45,600 nucleotides of DNA from the NCBI GenBank assembly GCA_902800245.1, contig CADCDY010000032.1, positions 1 to 45,600 on the forward strand, read 5' to 3'. The position numbers and the translations under genes were made by a program. The notes below the pieces were generated by a model, which was not told where the DNA came from, did not search any database, and was given only the letters and a program-made list of their open reading frames with translations. The DNA comes from an uncultured Prevotellaceae bacterium. GTDB taxonomy: Bacteria > Bacteroidota > Bacteroidia > Bacteroidales > Bacteroidaceae. Of this stretch, positions 30,723-39,432 are shown one piece after another (position 1 is the stretch's first letter; every line of letters begins with the position of its first letter).

Positions 30723-32695
30723 AACAGTTATTCAGAATACTTCTGTTGACCATAATTGTCAATTATCAATTGTCAATTGTCAATTGTCTGGCGCAGACGC
30801 TGAACGTCAAGGTGGGCAGCGTGACCTATCAGTTCCCTGCCTCGCAGACGGGCGAGATGACCTACGCCAATGGCGAGACGGTGACCGTCATGGGCAAGAC
30901 CTTTTCGCTCGCCGACATCACAGCGATGACGGTGGACGATAGCAAGGTCAGCGACGGTACGATAGGCGTGAGTTACGACGGCTCAACGGCATCGGTGACG
31001 GTGGCAGGCAATGTGGCGCAGTACGTCACACCGACCGTCAGCGGGGCGCACGTGTCGATAGCCCAGAGCGACGACCTGGCCGAGGAAATCACCTACACGC
31101 TGAGCGGCACATCGACGGACGGCGAGTTCTATATGTCGGGCTCGTATAAGGCGACGATAGAGCTGAGCGGCCTGACGCTGACCAACGCGACACCAGTATA
31201 TAGCGGTGCTGCCGTACACATCCAGAACGGCAAACGTATTAAGGTAAAGATTGTTACAGGAACGACCAACACGCTCAGCGACGCTTCGACCGGTTCGCAG
31301 AAGGGCTGCCTCTACATCAAGGGCCACGCCGAGTTTGCGCAGAAGGGTACGCTGAACGTCGTTGGCAACGTGAAGCACGGCATCAAGACGGGTGAGTACA
31401 TGACGCTGAAGAACGCCACCATCAACGTGACTTCGGCTGTGGGCGACGGCATCAACTGCGCCGAATACTTCCTGATGGAGAGCGGTACGATTAACATCAG
31501 CGGTACGCAGGACGACGGCATCCAGTGCGACATCGATGGCGATGCCTCGACGGGTGAGACCACCGACCACGAGGATGAGGACTCAGGCAATATCTACATC
31601 AGTGGCGGAACGATCAACATCACCGTGACTGCCGATGCCGCCAAGGGCATCAAGGGCGAGGGCGACATGAAGATCAGTGGTGGCGACATCACCGTGAAGA
31701 CCACGGGCGGTGGCGTGTGGGACAGCACGAAGGTGAAGACCAAGGCTTCAGCTTGTCTGGGTGCTGACGGCAACATGACCATCAGCGGCGGTACGCTGAA
31801 CCTGACGAGTACGGGTGCTGGCGGCAAGGGCATCAATGGCGACGGCACATTTACCGCTACGGGTGGCACCATCATCATCAAGACCAGCGGCAATGCCGTT
31901 GTGGCATCGTCGAGCGGTACACTATCTACCGTTAGCAGCTCGCAGCAACTCGACCGCTACGACAGCGACTACAAGTCGTCGCCCAAGGGCATCAAGATTG
32001 ACGGGGCCATCGTGATTAGCGACAATGCCGTCATCTTCGTCACCACGACAGGTGCTGGCGGCGAGGGTATCGAAAGCAAAACCAGCATCGACATCACAGG
32101 CGGACAGGTGACCGTGAACGCCTCGGACGATGCCATCAACGCCTCGTACAACGACGACACCAAGAGCCTGAGCAATGCCGGCGACCTGACTATCAGCGGC
32201 GGCTACGTCTATGCCTGCTCTACCGGCAACGACGGCATCGACGCCAATGGTAACGTATATATTAAAGGAGGTGTAATCTATGCCATCGGCACCACGAGTC
32301 CCGAGGTGGCCATCGACGCCAACAGCGAGGAGCAGAAGAAACTCTACGTCACTGGCGGCACCATCATTGCCATCGGTGGACTGGAGAACGGTGCACAGCT
32401 CACTCAGTCGTGCTATCAGGCCTCGTCGTGGAGCAAGAATACGTGGTACGCCATGACCGTCGGCAGCGAGACATTTGTCTTTAAGACCCCATCCAGCGGT
32501 GGCAATACCCTCGTCGTCAGCGGTGCCTCGCAGCCCACGCTGAAGAGCGGTGTTACCGTCAGCGGCGGCACCAGCATCTTCGACGGTGTAGCCTATACCG
32601 GCGCCACATTCACCGGCGGTTCCAACGTCACCCTCTCGTCATACACTGGCGGTGGCGGAGGTCCTGGCCCTGGCGGTTGGCCCGGCTGGCATTGA
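30719..32695 (+). CDS. Secreted carbohydrate-binding (DUF4353-like) beta-helix protein
   Basis: The 658-residue product has a signal peptide whose second half is repeat-encoded (MKQLFRILLLTIIVNYQL, then SIVNCLAQ; family A, 30752-30787). Residues about 30-70 have a beta domain similar to the preceding protein. From about residue 100 come many repeats of the form ISGGTINI.T..A.KGI.G.GDMKISGG, typical of DUF4353 'carbohydrate-binding domain' proteins, predicted to form a right-handed beta-helix. Asp and Asn are frequent in the turns, consistent with calcium or sugar contact. The C-terminus is a Gly/Pro-rich tail (GGGGGPGPGGWPGWH). Probably displayed at the cell surface, with an adhesive or polysaccharide-binding role inferred. 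It converges on sufS. Confidence 0.75.
   Translation: MKQLFRILLLTIIVNYQLSIVNCLAQTLNVKVGSVTYQFPASQTGEMTYANGETVTVMGKTFSLADITAMTVDDSKVSDGTIGVSYDGSTASVTVAGNVAQYVTPTVSGAHVSIAQSDDLAEEITYTLSGTSTDGEFYMSGSYKATIELSGLTLTNATPVYSGAAVHIQNGKRIKVKIVTGTTNTLSDASTGSQKGCLYIKGHAEFAQKGTLNVVGNVKHGIKTGEYMTLKNATINVTSAVGDGINCAEYFLMESGTINISGTQDDGIQCDIDGDASTGETTDHEDEDSGNIYISGGTINITVTADAAKGIKGEGDMKISGGDITVKTTGGGVWDSTKVKTKASACLGADGNMTISGGTLNLTSTGAGGKGINGDGTFTATGGTIIIKTSGNAVVASSSGTLSTVSSSQQLDRYDSDYKSSPKGIKIDGAIVISDNAVIFVTTTGAGGEGIESKTSIDITGGQVTVNASDDAINASYNDDTKSLSNAGDLTISGGYVYACSTGNDGIDANGNVYIKGGVIYAIGTTSPEVAIDANSEEQKKLYVTGGTIIAIGGLENGAQLTQSCYQASSWSKNTWYAMTVGSETFVFKTPSSGGNTLVVSGASQPTLKSGVTVSGGTSIFDGVAYTGATFTGGSNVTLSSYTGGGGGPGPGGWPGWH
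30752..30787 (+). repeat. Family A repeat inside a signal peptide
   Basis: ATAATTGTCAATTATCAATT-type units encode IIVNYQLSIVNC, placing repeat sequence within the export signal of the DUF4353-like protein. Confidence 0.85.
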
Positions 32696-32706
32696 TATCT
32701 CTATGT

Positions 32707-33951
32707 TTAAAACATCTGGCTGACGCGACGGATGCCGGCCACGAGGGTGTCGATTTCCTCTTTCGTGTTATAAAGAGCAAACGAGGCGCGGACGGTGCCA
32801 GAGATGCCGAGACGGTCCATCAGCGGTTGGGCACAATGATGACCCGTGCGGACGGCAATGCCCAGGCGGTCGAGTAGGGTGCCCATATCCAGGTGGTGGA
32901 TGTTGCCGACGTTGAAGGAGACGACGGCGTCTTTACCCAACGCTGATGCGTTGGGAGTAGTGGCAGGACCGTAGATTTTCATGCCCTCGATGGTTTGCAG
33001 CTGTTCCATGCAATAGCGGGTGAGTTCCTGCTCGTGTTGCTGGATGGCGTCGAAACCAATGGCGTCGATGTATTCTATGGCTTTGGCCAGTCCGTGGGTA
33101 GCCACATAATCAGGCGTGCCAGCCTCGAACTTAAACGGTAGGCGTTCGAAGGTCGTCCGTTCCCACGTCACCTTGTCAATCATTTCGCCACCGCCCTGAT
33201 AGGGAGGAAGTTTCTCCAGCCATTCCTCCTTGCCGTATAGCACACCGATGCCTGTCGGGCCGTACATCTTATGACCGCTGAAGGCAAAGAAGTCGCAGTC
33301 CATCGCCTGCACGTCCACCTTGAAGTGAGGCGCACTCTGAGCACCATCGACTAAGACGGGGATGCCGTGCGCGTGGGCTATCTTAACAATGTCAGAAACA
33401 TTGTTCACAGTGCCTAACACGTTGCTGACGTGAGCCACGCTGATAAGCTTTGTGCGGTTGGTGATGTATGTTGCGATGTCATCGCAACATACTAAACGGC
33501 CGTCGTCCGTAATGGGCAGGTGTTTGACGACGATACCACGTTTCATCGCCTGCAACTGCCATGAGACGATGTTCGAGTGGTGTTCCATCTCCGTTACGAT
33601 GACTTCGTCGCCTTCCTTCATCTGGCTCTCGCAGAACGAGCTGGCCACCAGGTTAATGGCCTCCGTAGTGCCACGCGTAAACACGATTTCCTCCGTCTTA
33701 CGGGCGTTGATGAACTGGCGCACTTTTTCGCGGGCCGCCTCGTGCAGATCAGTAGCCTGCTGACTCAGGTAGTGTACGCCACGATGTACATTGGCATTCA
33801 CATTCAGGTATTCGTCCCTCATCGCGTCCAGCACCATCAGCGGCTTCTGTGTCGTTGCCGCATTGTCCAAATACACCAATGGCTTGCCGTACACCTCACG
33901 ACCTAAAATCGGAAAATCCTCGCGTATTTTTTGAATATCGTATGTGTTCAT
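32707..33951 (-). CDS. sufS: SufS-type cysteine desulfurase
   Basis: The 414-residue product mobilises sulfur from cysteine for Fe-S clusters. It starts at ATG 33951, since the longer TTG frame begins in the promoter core (complement of 33979-33986, TATCTTTG). Visible: YLDNAATTQKP, NVHRGVHYLS, TRGTTEAINLV, EMEHHSNIVSWQ, the PLP lysine in FSGHKMYGPTG, GGGEMIDKV, FEAGTPD and the sulfur-carrying cysteine in VRTGHHCAQPLM. Two palindromes lie inside the coding sequence: a 13-bp-arm perfect one (33466-33492, coding CCDDIATYI) and CCCAACGC-TGAT-GCGTTGGG (32936-32955, coding TPNASALGK, a short insertion relative to homologues I recall). No other suf gene is in the window. Confidence 0.93.
   Translation of the reverse strand: MNTYDIQKIREDFPILGREVYGKPLVYLDNAATTQKPLMVLDAMRDEYLNVNANVHRGVHYLSQQATDLHEAAREKVRQFINARKTEEIVFTRGTTEAINLVASSFCESQMKEGDEVIVTEMEHHSNIVSWQLQAMKRGIVVKHLPITDDGRLVCCDDIATYITNRTKLISVAHVSNVLGTVNNVSDIVKIAHAHGIPVLVDGAQSAPHFKVDVQAMDCDFFAFSGHKMYGPTGIGVLYGKEEWLEKLPPYQGGGEMIDKVTWERTTFERLPFKFEAGTPDYVATHGLAKAIEYIDAIGFDAIQQHEQELTRYCMEQLQTIEGMKIYGPATTPNASALGKDAVVSFNVGNIHHLDMGTLLDRLGIAVRTGHHCAQPLMDRLGISGTVRASFALYNTKEEIDTLVAGIRRVSQMF
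32936..32955 (-). repeat. In-frame palindrome in sufS
   Basis: CCCAACGC (32936-32943) and GCGTTGGG (32948-32955) form an 8-bp stem with a TGAT loop. A related stem (CCCACGC-TTTT-GCGTTGGG on the + strand) lies in the large glycosidase gene at 40798-40818, also coding PNA. Confidence 0.7.
33466..33492 (-). repeat. 27-base perfect palindrome in sufS
   Basis: GTATGTTGCGATG (33466-33478) and CATCGCAACATAC (33480-33492) are exact inverted copies around a single T. Confidence 0.85.
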
Positions 33952-33994
33952 TTTCTCTTTGTTCTCGCTTTTCGTTTGCAAAGATAATACTTTT

Positions 33995-35515
33995 CTATCG
34001 AAGACGAGAAGAAAAACGCAAAAAAGTGACGAGGAATCCTGTCAGGAAGATGACCGTCGTGCCAAGTACGATGGCCAGATAGGGGTGCAGGTGGATGCCT
34101 GGCAGATTCCACATGGAAGCTAACGATATCCACGCAATGACCACAATGCCTGCAATACAACCCAGCAGAGCCGCCAGACGATTGATTTTCTGAGGGATAC
34201 AGCCCAGCAGGAAGAGACCGAGCATGCCTCCGCTGAATATCGAGCTGAGTGTCCACCAAGCGTCGATGATGCTTTCTACCGATAGCATCGCAATAGCCAC
34301 ACAGGCACCTAACATACCTACGCCAAAACTGGAAAAACGGACGATGGCGAGTTCAAGTCGCTGGTGCTTGTGATGATCGGCAGGGTCGTGATGGCGCAAA
34401 CGGTCAGTAACCTTGCGAGCCTTCAGGAAGAACGGGCGCACGTAGTCCGTCAGGATAATCGTGGCTGCAGAGGTGACGGAAGTCGAGACGGTGCTCATGC
34501 CAGCGGCAAAGATGGAGGCAATGAGCAGACCTCGCAAGCCTACAGGCAGACCGTTGACAATAAAATAAGGGAATACGTAGTCGGGCTTGGCCTGAATCTC
34601 TGTTGGTAAGGGTGCCACGCCAGCCTGATAATACGAGTAAAGTGCCGAGCCAATGAGGAAAAACAATGCCGAGACGGGGATAAAGAGATAGCCTCCGAAG
34701 AGTGCCGAGAATTTCGCGTCCTTGTCCGTTTTGGCAGCATGGTAGCGTTGCACGTAGTTCTGGTCGATACCGTAGTTCTGGAGGTTGATAAAGATGCCGT
34801 AGATGAGGCAAACCCAGAAGGTCGATGTGGTCAAATCAGACGTGAATGCGCCCAGCGAGAACTTGTTGCCCATGGGGCTGTTTGCCGCGAGTTCAAAGGT
34901 CTGCATCGGCCCTTCAGGCATTGAGAACATCAGGATGGCCAGACACAGTACGGCTCCACCTATTAATATAATACCCTGTATGGCGTCTGCCCAGATGACA
35001 GCTTTCAAGCCTCCCATCATCGAATAAATGATGATGCCGATGGACGTGAGGATGATAACGGTATGCATGTCCCAGCCCATGAGGATATACATCGGTACGG
35101 CTAACAGATAAAGTATCGAACCCATGCGTGCAATCTGCGTCAACAGGTAGCAGGCCGAGGCATAGAGTCGAGCCCATGCACCAAATTTCTCTTCCAGAAA
35201 CGTATAGGCCGAAACGGAACCCGAATGCCTGTAGAACGGCACGAAATATTTGGCGGCAAAGTAGGAGGCAATAGGTATGGACAGCGAGAACACAAATGCA
35301 TTCCAATCAGCAGCAAAGGCCTTGCCCGGATAGCCGATGTACGAGATGCTACTGACGTAAGTGGCGAAAATGGACATACCCACCACCCAGCCGGGAATAG
35401 AATGGCCCGCAGAGGTGAACTCGTCGGCACTGCTGCCCTTCTTGAAGAAAGAACAGCCGAAGACGACGACACCTAAGGTGAAGGCGATGAAGACGATGAA
35501 ATCAATCAGATGCAT
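33995..35515 (-). CDS. Sodium:solute symporter (SSS family)
   Basis: The 506-residue product is a multipass transporter with about 13 membrane segments. Family features: DEFTSAGHSIPGWVVGMSIFATYVSSISYIG (LeuT-fold TM1-TM2, sodium-site region), AYTFLEEKFGAWARLYA, YSMMGGLKAVIWADAIQG, YGIDQNYVQRYHAAKTDKDAK (the conserved 'DQxxVQRxxAAKTxK' loop) and IFAAGMSTVSTSVTSAATI. It overlaps the aldolase-family gene by 10 bases (ATG within its last codons), so the two are translationally coupled. The partner suggests a 2-keto-3-deoxy acid or sialic-acid-like sugar acid as substrate; this is inference. Confidence 0.88.
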   Translation of the reverse strand: MHLIDFIVFIAFTLGVVVFGCSFFKKGSSADEFTSAGHSIPGWVVGMSIFATYVSSISYIGYPGKAFAADWNAFVFSLSIPIASYFAAKYFVPFYRHSGSVSAYTFLEEKFGAWARLYASACYLLTQIARMGSILYLLAVPMYILMGWDMHTVIILTSIGIIIYSMMGGLKAVIWADAIQGIILIGGAVLCLAILMFSMPEGPMQTFELAANSPMGNKFSLGAFTSDLTTSTFWVCLIYGIFINLQNYGIDQNYVQRYHAAKTDKDAKFSALFGGYLFIPVSALFFLIGSALYSYYQAGVAPLPTEIQAKPDYVFPYFIVNGLPVGLRGLLIASIFAAGMSTVSTSVTSAATIILTDYVRPFFLKARKVTDRLRHHDPADHHKHQRLELAIVRFSSFGVGMLGACVAIAMLSVESIIDAWWTLSSIFSGGMLGLFLLGCIPQKINRLAALLGCIAGIVVIAWISLASMWNLPGIHLHPYLAIVLGTTVIFLTGFLVTFLRFSSRLR

Positions 35516-36465
35516 AGCTTGCCATTCTTGATGGGTAGGGCGTCGAGGGCTGCGCGGATTTTGTCGCGCTCTGGAGCCTCGAACTTATAGAACGGAGAAG
35601 CTACGAAGTCGTCGTTGATGATACCCAGCAGCGAGAGGGCGCACTTCAAGCCTTTCAGGTAGCTGGAACCGTGACGGCCAACGGTATATATCGTAGTGGA
35701 TATCTGCATGATGAGCTGTTGCAGGTCGAGCACGCGATTGATGTCACGAGCGGATGCAGCATTGTACATAGCCACATACAGCTCTGGGAACATGTTGGCT
35801 CCGCCGTTGATGCCACCTTGTGCACCTAAGAGCACACATTCGCCTGTAATCTCCTCAGGACCTACGAGCATCGCGAAGTCAGGACGATGTTGCATCTTGT
35901 ACATCACGCTTTGGAAGTAAACGGCATTGGCGCTGGAGTCCTTGAAACCCACAACCTGCTCGGTTTTCGCAATGCGGGCAACGGTGTCAGGTGCGAAGCT
36001 CACCTTGACGTGCGAGGGCATATTATATAAGAACACGGGAAGCGGCAGCTGAGGCACCAGCTCCTCATAGAACTGAGCCAGCTCGGGCTGACCCGTCGCA
36101 AAGTAATAAGGAGGCGCTGAGACAACACCGTCAGCACCATAGTCAGCAGCCTTGCGAGCCAGACGGATGCTCTCCTCAATACTTGTATCCGTGATACACG
36201 CCAACAGGGGCAGACGTCCGCGATTGATACGACACGACTCCTTAATCATTTGTTTGCGCACGTCGTATGACAGGCTCTGTTCCTCGCCTGTCGTTCCCAG
36301 TACGAAGAGTCCGTGTACACCACCTTCGATGAGGTGTTCAATGAGTCGTTCGAGGCTTTCTACGTCGAGCGTCTCGTTATTCTTCAGAGGTGTTACCAAT
36401 GGTGGTATGATGCCACTCTTTTTTAGTTCGTTTTTATTAAGACGGACGGCATATTGTTTTGTCAT
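35506..36465 (-). CDS. DapA/NanA-superfamily aldolase or synthase
   Basis: The 319-residue product starts at ATG 36465 (MTKQYAVRLNKNELKKSG). It has the class I aldolase TIM-barrel signatures: GIIPPLVTPLKNNETLD, GVHGLFVLGTTGEEQSLS, the tyrosine in FLYNMPSHVKVS, the Schiff-base lysine in VVGFKDSSANA, and GAQGGINGGANMFPELY. It is not in a lysine operon (dapF and dapL are elsewhere, with no dapA-like context here) but is coupled to a sodium symporter. A catabolic role cleaving a keto-deoxy sugar acid is therefore more likely than dihydrodipicolinate synthesis. It is transcribed divergently from the MetH activation-domain gene. Confidence 0.85.
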   Translation of the reverse strand: MTKQYAVRLNKNELKKSGIIPPLVTPLKNNETLDVESLERLIEHLIEGGVHGLFVLGTTGEEQSLSYDVRKQMIKESCRINRGRLPLLACITDTSIEESIRLARKAADYGADGVVSAPPYYFATGQPELAQFYEELVPQLPLPVFLYNMPSHVKVSFAPDTVARIAKTEQVVGFKDSSANAVYFQSVMYKMQHRPDFAMLVGPEEITGECVLLGAQGGINGGANMFPELYVAMYNAASARDINRVLDLQQLIMQISTTIYTVGRHGSSYLKGLKCALSLLGIINDDFVASPFYKFEAPERDKIRAALDALPIKNGKLCI

Positions 36466-36480
36466 CTGAGTTTTTTTGCG

Positions 36481-36488
36481 TAACTTTG
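36481..36488 (+). promoter_or_regulatory. Promoter core TAACTTTG for the MetH activation-domain gene
   Basis: TAACTTTG lies 27 bases ahead of the ATG at 36516, which selects that start over the in-frame ATG at 36459. Confidence 0.7.
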
Positions 36489-36515
36489 CAGACTGAAAGA
36501 CTGCAAAAGTGCGCA

Positions 36516-37160
36516 ATGACAGAGAAAACGCTGACATACGACCAATTAGGCATCGCCCCTTCTGACGTTTACGAACAGATGGGCTATCATGGTGTGGAGC
36601 CCGACGAGGCGACACGCCAGGAGACTCTGCGTCTGATGGACGACGTGCGAGCATGGTTGCGTCCCCGGTTCTGCTTCTTCGTCACACAAGCGTTGCCACC
36701 CTTTGAAACGGGCAGGATTATCGAACGTCAGTTGCAAGGTGCTGAGGCCTACGCCCTATTTATTTGTACCAGCGGAAAGGAATTCGAATCCTTCCAGCAA
36801 CGTTTGAAGCAAGAGGGCGACATGGTGCGGGTGTTTATTGCTGACGCGTTAGGGTCGGTGATTGCCGAGAAATGTGCCGATCAGATGGAACTGGCCCTAC
36901 AGGAAAATATCGACAAACTCGGGTGGAAACATACCAACCGTTTCTCGCCAGGCTATTGCGGTTGGCACGTCGCCCAGCAGCAAGTGCTCTTCCCATTGTT
37001 TGATGGTCATACGTGTGGTGTGCGGATCACCGACTCGTCGCTCATGGTACCCATCAAGAGCGTCAGCGGTATCATTGGGGTAGGAGGGAAAGTACGCAAG
37101 TTGGAATATACTTGCGGACTATGTACGTTCGAGAAATGCTATAAGCGAAAGAAACGCTAA
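36516..37160 (+). CDS. Stand-alone methionine synthase activation-domain protein
   Basis: The 214-residue product matches the MetH C-terminal AdoMet-binding reactivation domain: NRFSPGYCGWHVAQQQVLFPLFDG, GVRITDSSLMVPIKSVSGIIGVG. It ends in a cysteine cluster, CGLCTFEKCYKRKKR. In Bacteroidetes this domain is often a separate gene that would reactivate oxidised cobalamin in MetH using AdoMet; the cysteine cluster may bind a metal. The partner MetH is not in the window. It converges on the GH78 gene. Confidence 0.85.
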   Translation: MTEKTLTYDQLGIAPSDVYEQMGYHGVEPDEATRQETLRLMDDVRAWLRPRFCFFVTQALPPFETGRIIERQLQGAEAYALFICTSGKEFESFQQRLKQEGDMVRVFIADALGSVIAEKCADQMELALQENIDKLGWKHTNRFSPGYCGWHVAQQQVLFPLFDGHTCGVRITDSSLMVPIKSVSGIIGVGGKVRKLEYTCGLCTFEKCYKRKKR

Positions 37161-37164
37161 TCGT

Positions 37165-39432
37165 CTATCGTTTATTGATTTTTTCCGTCAGTTTGTGGTG
37201 GCCTTCCGTCACACTCTCCGCATGGCCGGAGAAGGGCATATAGACATCGGCAAAGCCTCCCTCGGGAATGTCAATCTCCAGTGTGAAGACGTCTTTGTCG
37301 ATGTGCCATTCTACTTTGACTGGGCCATGGGCACTCATCGTCGACCCTTTACACCAAACGATATCACCAACGGGATGCGGTTCGATTTCTATCAGATCGC
37401 CTGTACGCTGAATGCCCAAGAGATCAGGAATCAGGAAATTCTCAATATGCGCCATCATGAAGTGGTTCATCGATGCGCCCATATCTGGATCCCATTGTTC
37501 TGTCAGTGTGGTGTGGCCTTTCTTTATCTGATAGCCGTAGCCTGGCACATCGTCGTGGTTTAGCATCGTGTAAAGCAGTTCGCGCTGACCGTTCTCTATC
37601 AGCACGGAGAATAGGTAACGATTGCCGACATCACCTGTCGTCAGACGATTGCCGTGGGCTTTGATGTCGTTGATAAGGTGCTGAAGTACAGCTTGGTAGT
37701 CGCTGTCGGGAACCAATTTCAGATAGAGCGGTAAAGCCAGCGAGCACTGACTGCCGGTAGCATAGGTTTTCTTCTGAGAATCGTAGAACGTACGGTTGAA
37801 CGACTGACGGATGCTGTCTGCTCGCAGGTTGAAGCGTTCGGTATCCTCCTTATGGCCTAACAGTTTGGCTAACACGTAGATATTACACATCCACTGATAG
37901 TAATGGGCTGTCGATACCAAAGGCATGGGTGTGTTCTTCGAGAAACCTGCCCGTCCAGGACCATAGTCGTACCAGTCACCCAATCCTTGTCGCAAGATGT
38001 AGCAGGAGTCTTGTGTGGCCAGATAGTCCACATAGCGCTTCATGGCGTCGTAGTGGTGGTTGGCTAAATCGAGGTTACCATAATGCCGCAAGCAGAGCAT
38101 GGGCAAGGCAATGATGGCTCCGCCCCATTCTGGCGACTCTTGGAACGGACGGGCCCACGAACCAGTGAACTGCGTATATTCTGGAGCAATCTCTGGCATA
38201 GAACCGTCGTCGTGCTGTGCATCCACAATGTTCTGCATGGTTTGCTCTATCATCTTATGGGCGTCGTAGTTGTACACCAATGCCTCCCCGTTCAACCAGT
38301 CCTGTTCCAGCCAGCCGAGTTTTTCGCGAGAAGGGCAATCGGTCCATACGGCCTGCCAGTTACTCCTTATCGCACGGTCAATCAAATGATGGGTAGCATT
38401 GATGCGTGGGTTGCTGCACTCAAATGAGCCGATACGTTCAGCGGAGTTAGAGAATTGCGGATGCCACACTTCTTCGTCGTTCCGACCTTTAAGGGTATAG
38501 GTATAATAGTGCGGACGGCCGGTCTGACGCTGATTTACCAGTCCGTCCTTATCCAATGTCTCACCAGGAATGAGTATGAGCCATTGACCAGCCTTGCCTT
38601 GAACGGTTATTTCAGGATAACCTGCAAGGTTCTGACCCATATCGAGCACAAGGACAGAATCCCTGCGCAAAGTCTCTTTTACCCCATAACGCTCCATGAT
38701 TTTTACGGGGTGCGCTATCTGTGGACACAAATCACCTTTAGGACCTTCCATCACTACGACGGGCTTCCATCGGCCTTCTTCCATCTGACTGCTTGCTTCC
38801 AAACGTGCATCATAATCCTCACCACCATAGATGCTGTTAAAGGTCACAGGGCTTTCTGTCCATTGCCATTTTTCGTCGCTGAAGACGTGCTCGCGCATAT
38901 CGTCATCATAAATGACATAAAGGAAATAAAGTAGCGTCGGAGGGCCAAACGAAACCTTCAACTTGGTATATCTGCCGCCTTGCTCGTTGTAAAAACCATT
39001 GCCTAACAACACACGCAACTCATTGTCGCCTGAATGAATATATTCGGTGACGTCATAGGTATTAAAAAACACCGTCTTATCATAGTCACTCCAGGCGGGG
39101 GCAAACTCCGATTCGCCCACCTTCTGACCATTGATGGTAGCCTCGTAGAACCCCAATCCACAGATACGCAGTTCGGCATGTTTCACCGTTTTATATGGCC
39201 AAAAGCTACGACGTAAAATGATACTTCGACGCGACAACGGGTCAGCTTGATCCCACTCGGCCTTGGTCTCTTTGAGTACGTTGCCAGTATAGTGTCGTCC
39301 CTCAGGTGCCTTGGCATCAGCTTTCGTGATAGCACCAATCCACTTGGCATCACCAAAAACATTTTGCGCTTTTGCAGTACAAAATGTCATGAAGGAAATA
39401 ATCAATAATATACTAAAACGTAGTCGTCTCAT
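37165..39432 (-). CDS. GH78-like alpha-L-rhamnosidase with an internal gap
   Basis: The 755-residue product has a signal peptide (ILLIISFMTFCTAKAQ). Two N-terminal beta domains follow: RRSFWPYKTVKHAELRICGLGFYEATINGQKVG and LRVLLGNGFYNEQGG. The (alpha/alpha)6 catalytic part contains TDCPSREKLGWLEQDWLNGE, with the general-acid glutamate position, SWARPFQESPEWGGA and TLTEQWDPDMGASMNHFM. Between WHPQFS and NSAERIGSFECSN (near base 38448), homologues I recall have about 35 further residues starting YxGFRYxxV; these are missing in frame. Whether activity survives is unclear. The start overlaps the preceding glycosidase stop by 4 bases. A role in removing rhamnose from pectin side chains is inferred. 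Confidence 0.85.
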   Translation of the reverse strand: MRRLRFSILLIISFMTFCTAKAQNVFGDAKWIGAITKADAKAPEGRHYTGNVLKETKAEWDQADPLSRRSIILRRSFWPYKTVKHAELRICGLGFYEATINGQKVGESEFAPAWSDYDKTVFFNTYDVTEYIHSGDNELRVLLGNGFYNEQGGRYTKLKVSFGPPTLLYFLYVIYDDDMREHVFSDEKWQWTESPVTFNSIYGGEDYDARLEASSQMEEGRWKPVVVMEGPKGDLCPQIAHPVKIMERYGVKETLRRDSVLVLDMGQNLAGYPEITVQGKAGQWLILIPGETLDKDGLVNQRQTGRPHYYTYTLKGRNDEEVWHPQFSNSAERIGSFECSNPRINATHHLIDRAIRSNWQAVWTDCPSREKLGWLEQDWLNGEALVYNYDAHKMIEQTMQNIVDAQHDDGSMPEIAPEYTQFTGSWARPFQESPEWGGAIIALPMLCLRHYGNLDLANHHYDAMKRYVDYLATQDSCYILRQGLGDWYDYGPGRAGFSKNTPMPLVSTAHYYQWMCNIYVLAKLLGHKEDTERFNLRADSIRQSFNRTFYDSQKKTYATGSQCSLALPLYLKLVPDSDYQAVLQHLINDIKAHGNRLTTGDVGNRYLFSVLIENGQRELLYTMLNHDDVPGYGYQIKKGHTTLTEQWDPDMGASMNHFMMAHIENFLIPDLLGIQRTGDLIEIEPHPVGDIVWCKGSTMSAHGPVKVEWHIDKDVFTLEIDIPEGGFADVYMPFSGHAESVTEGHHKLTEKINKR

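Noticed and set aside
35506..36465. Calling the aldolase-family gene dapA
   Set aside because: Superfamily motifs alone do not decide the substrate, and coupling to a sodium symporter points to catabolism.
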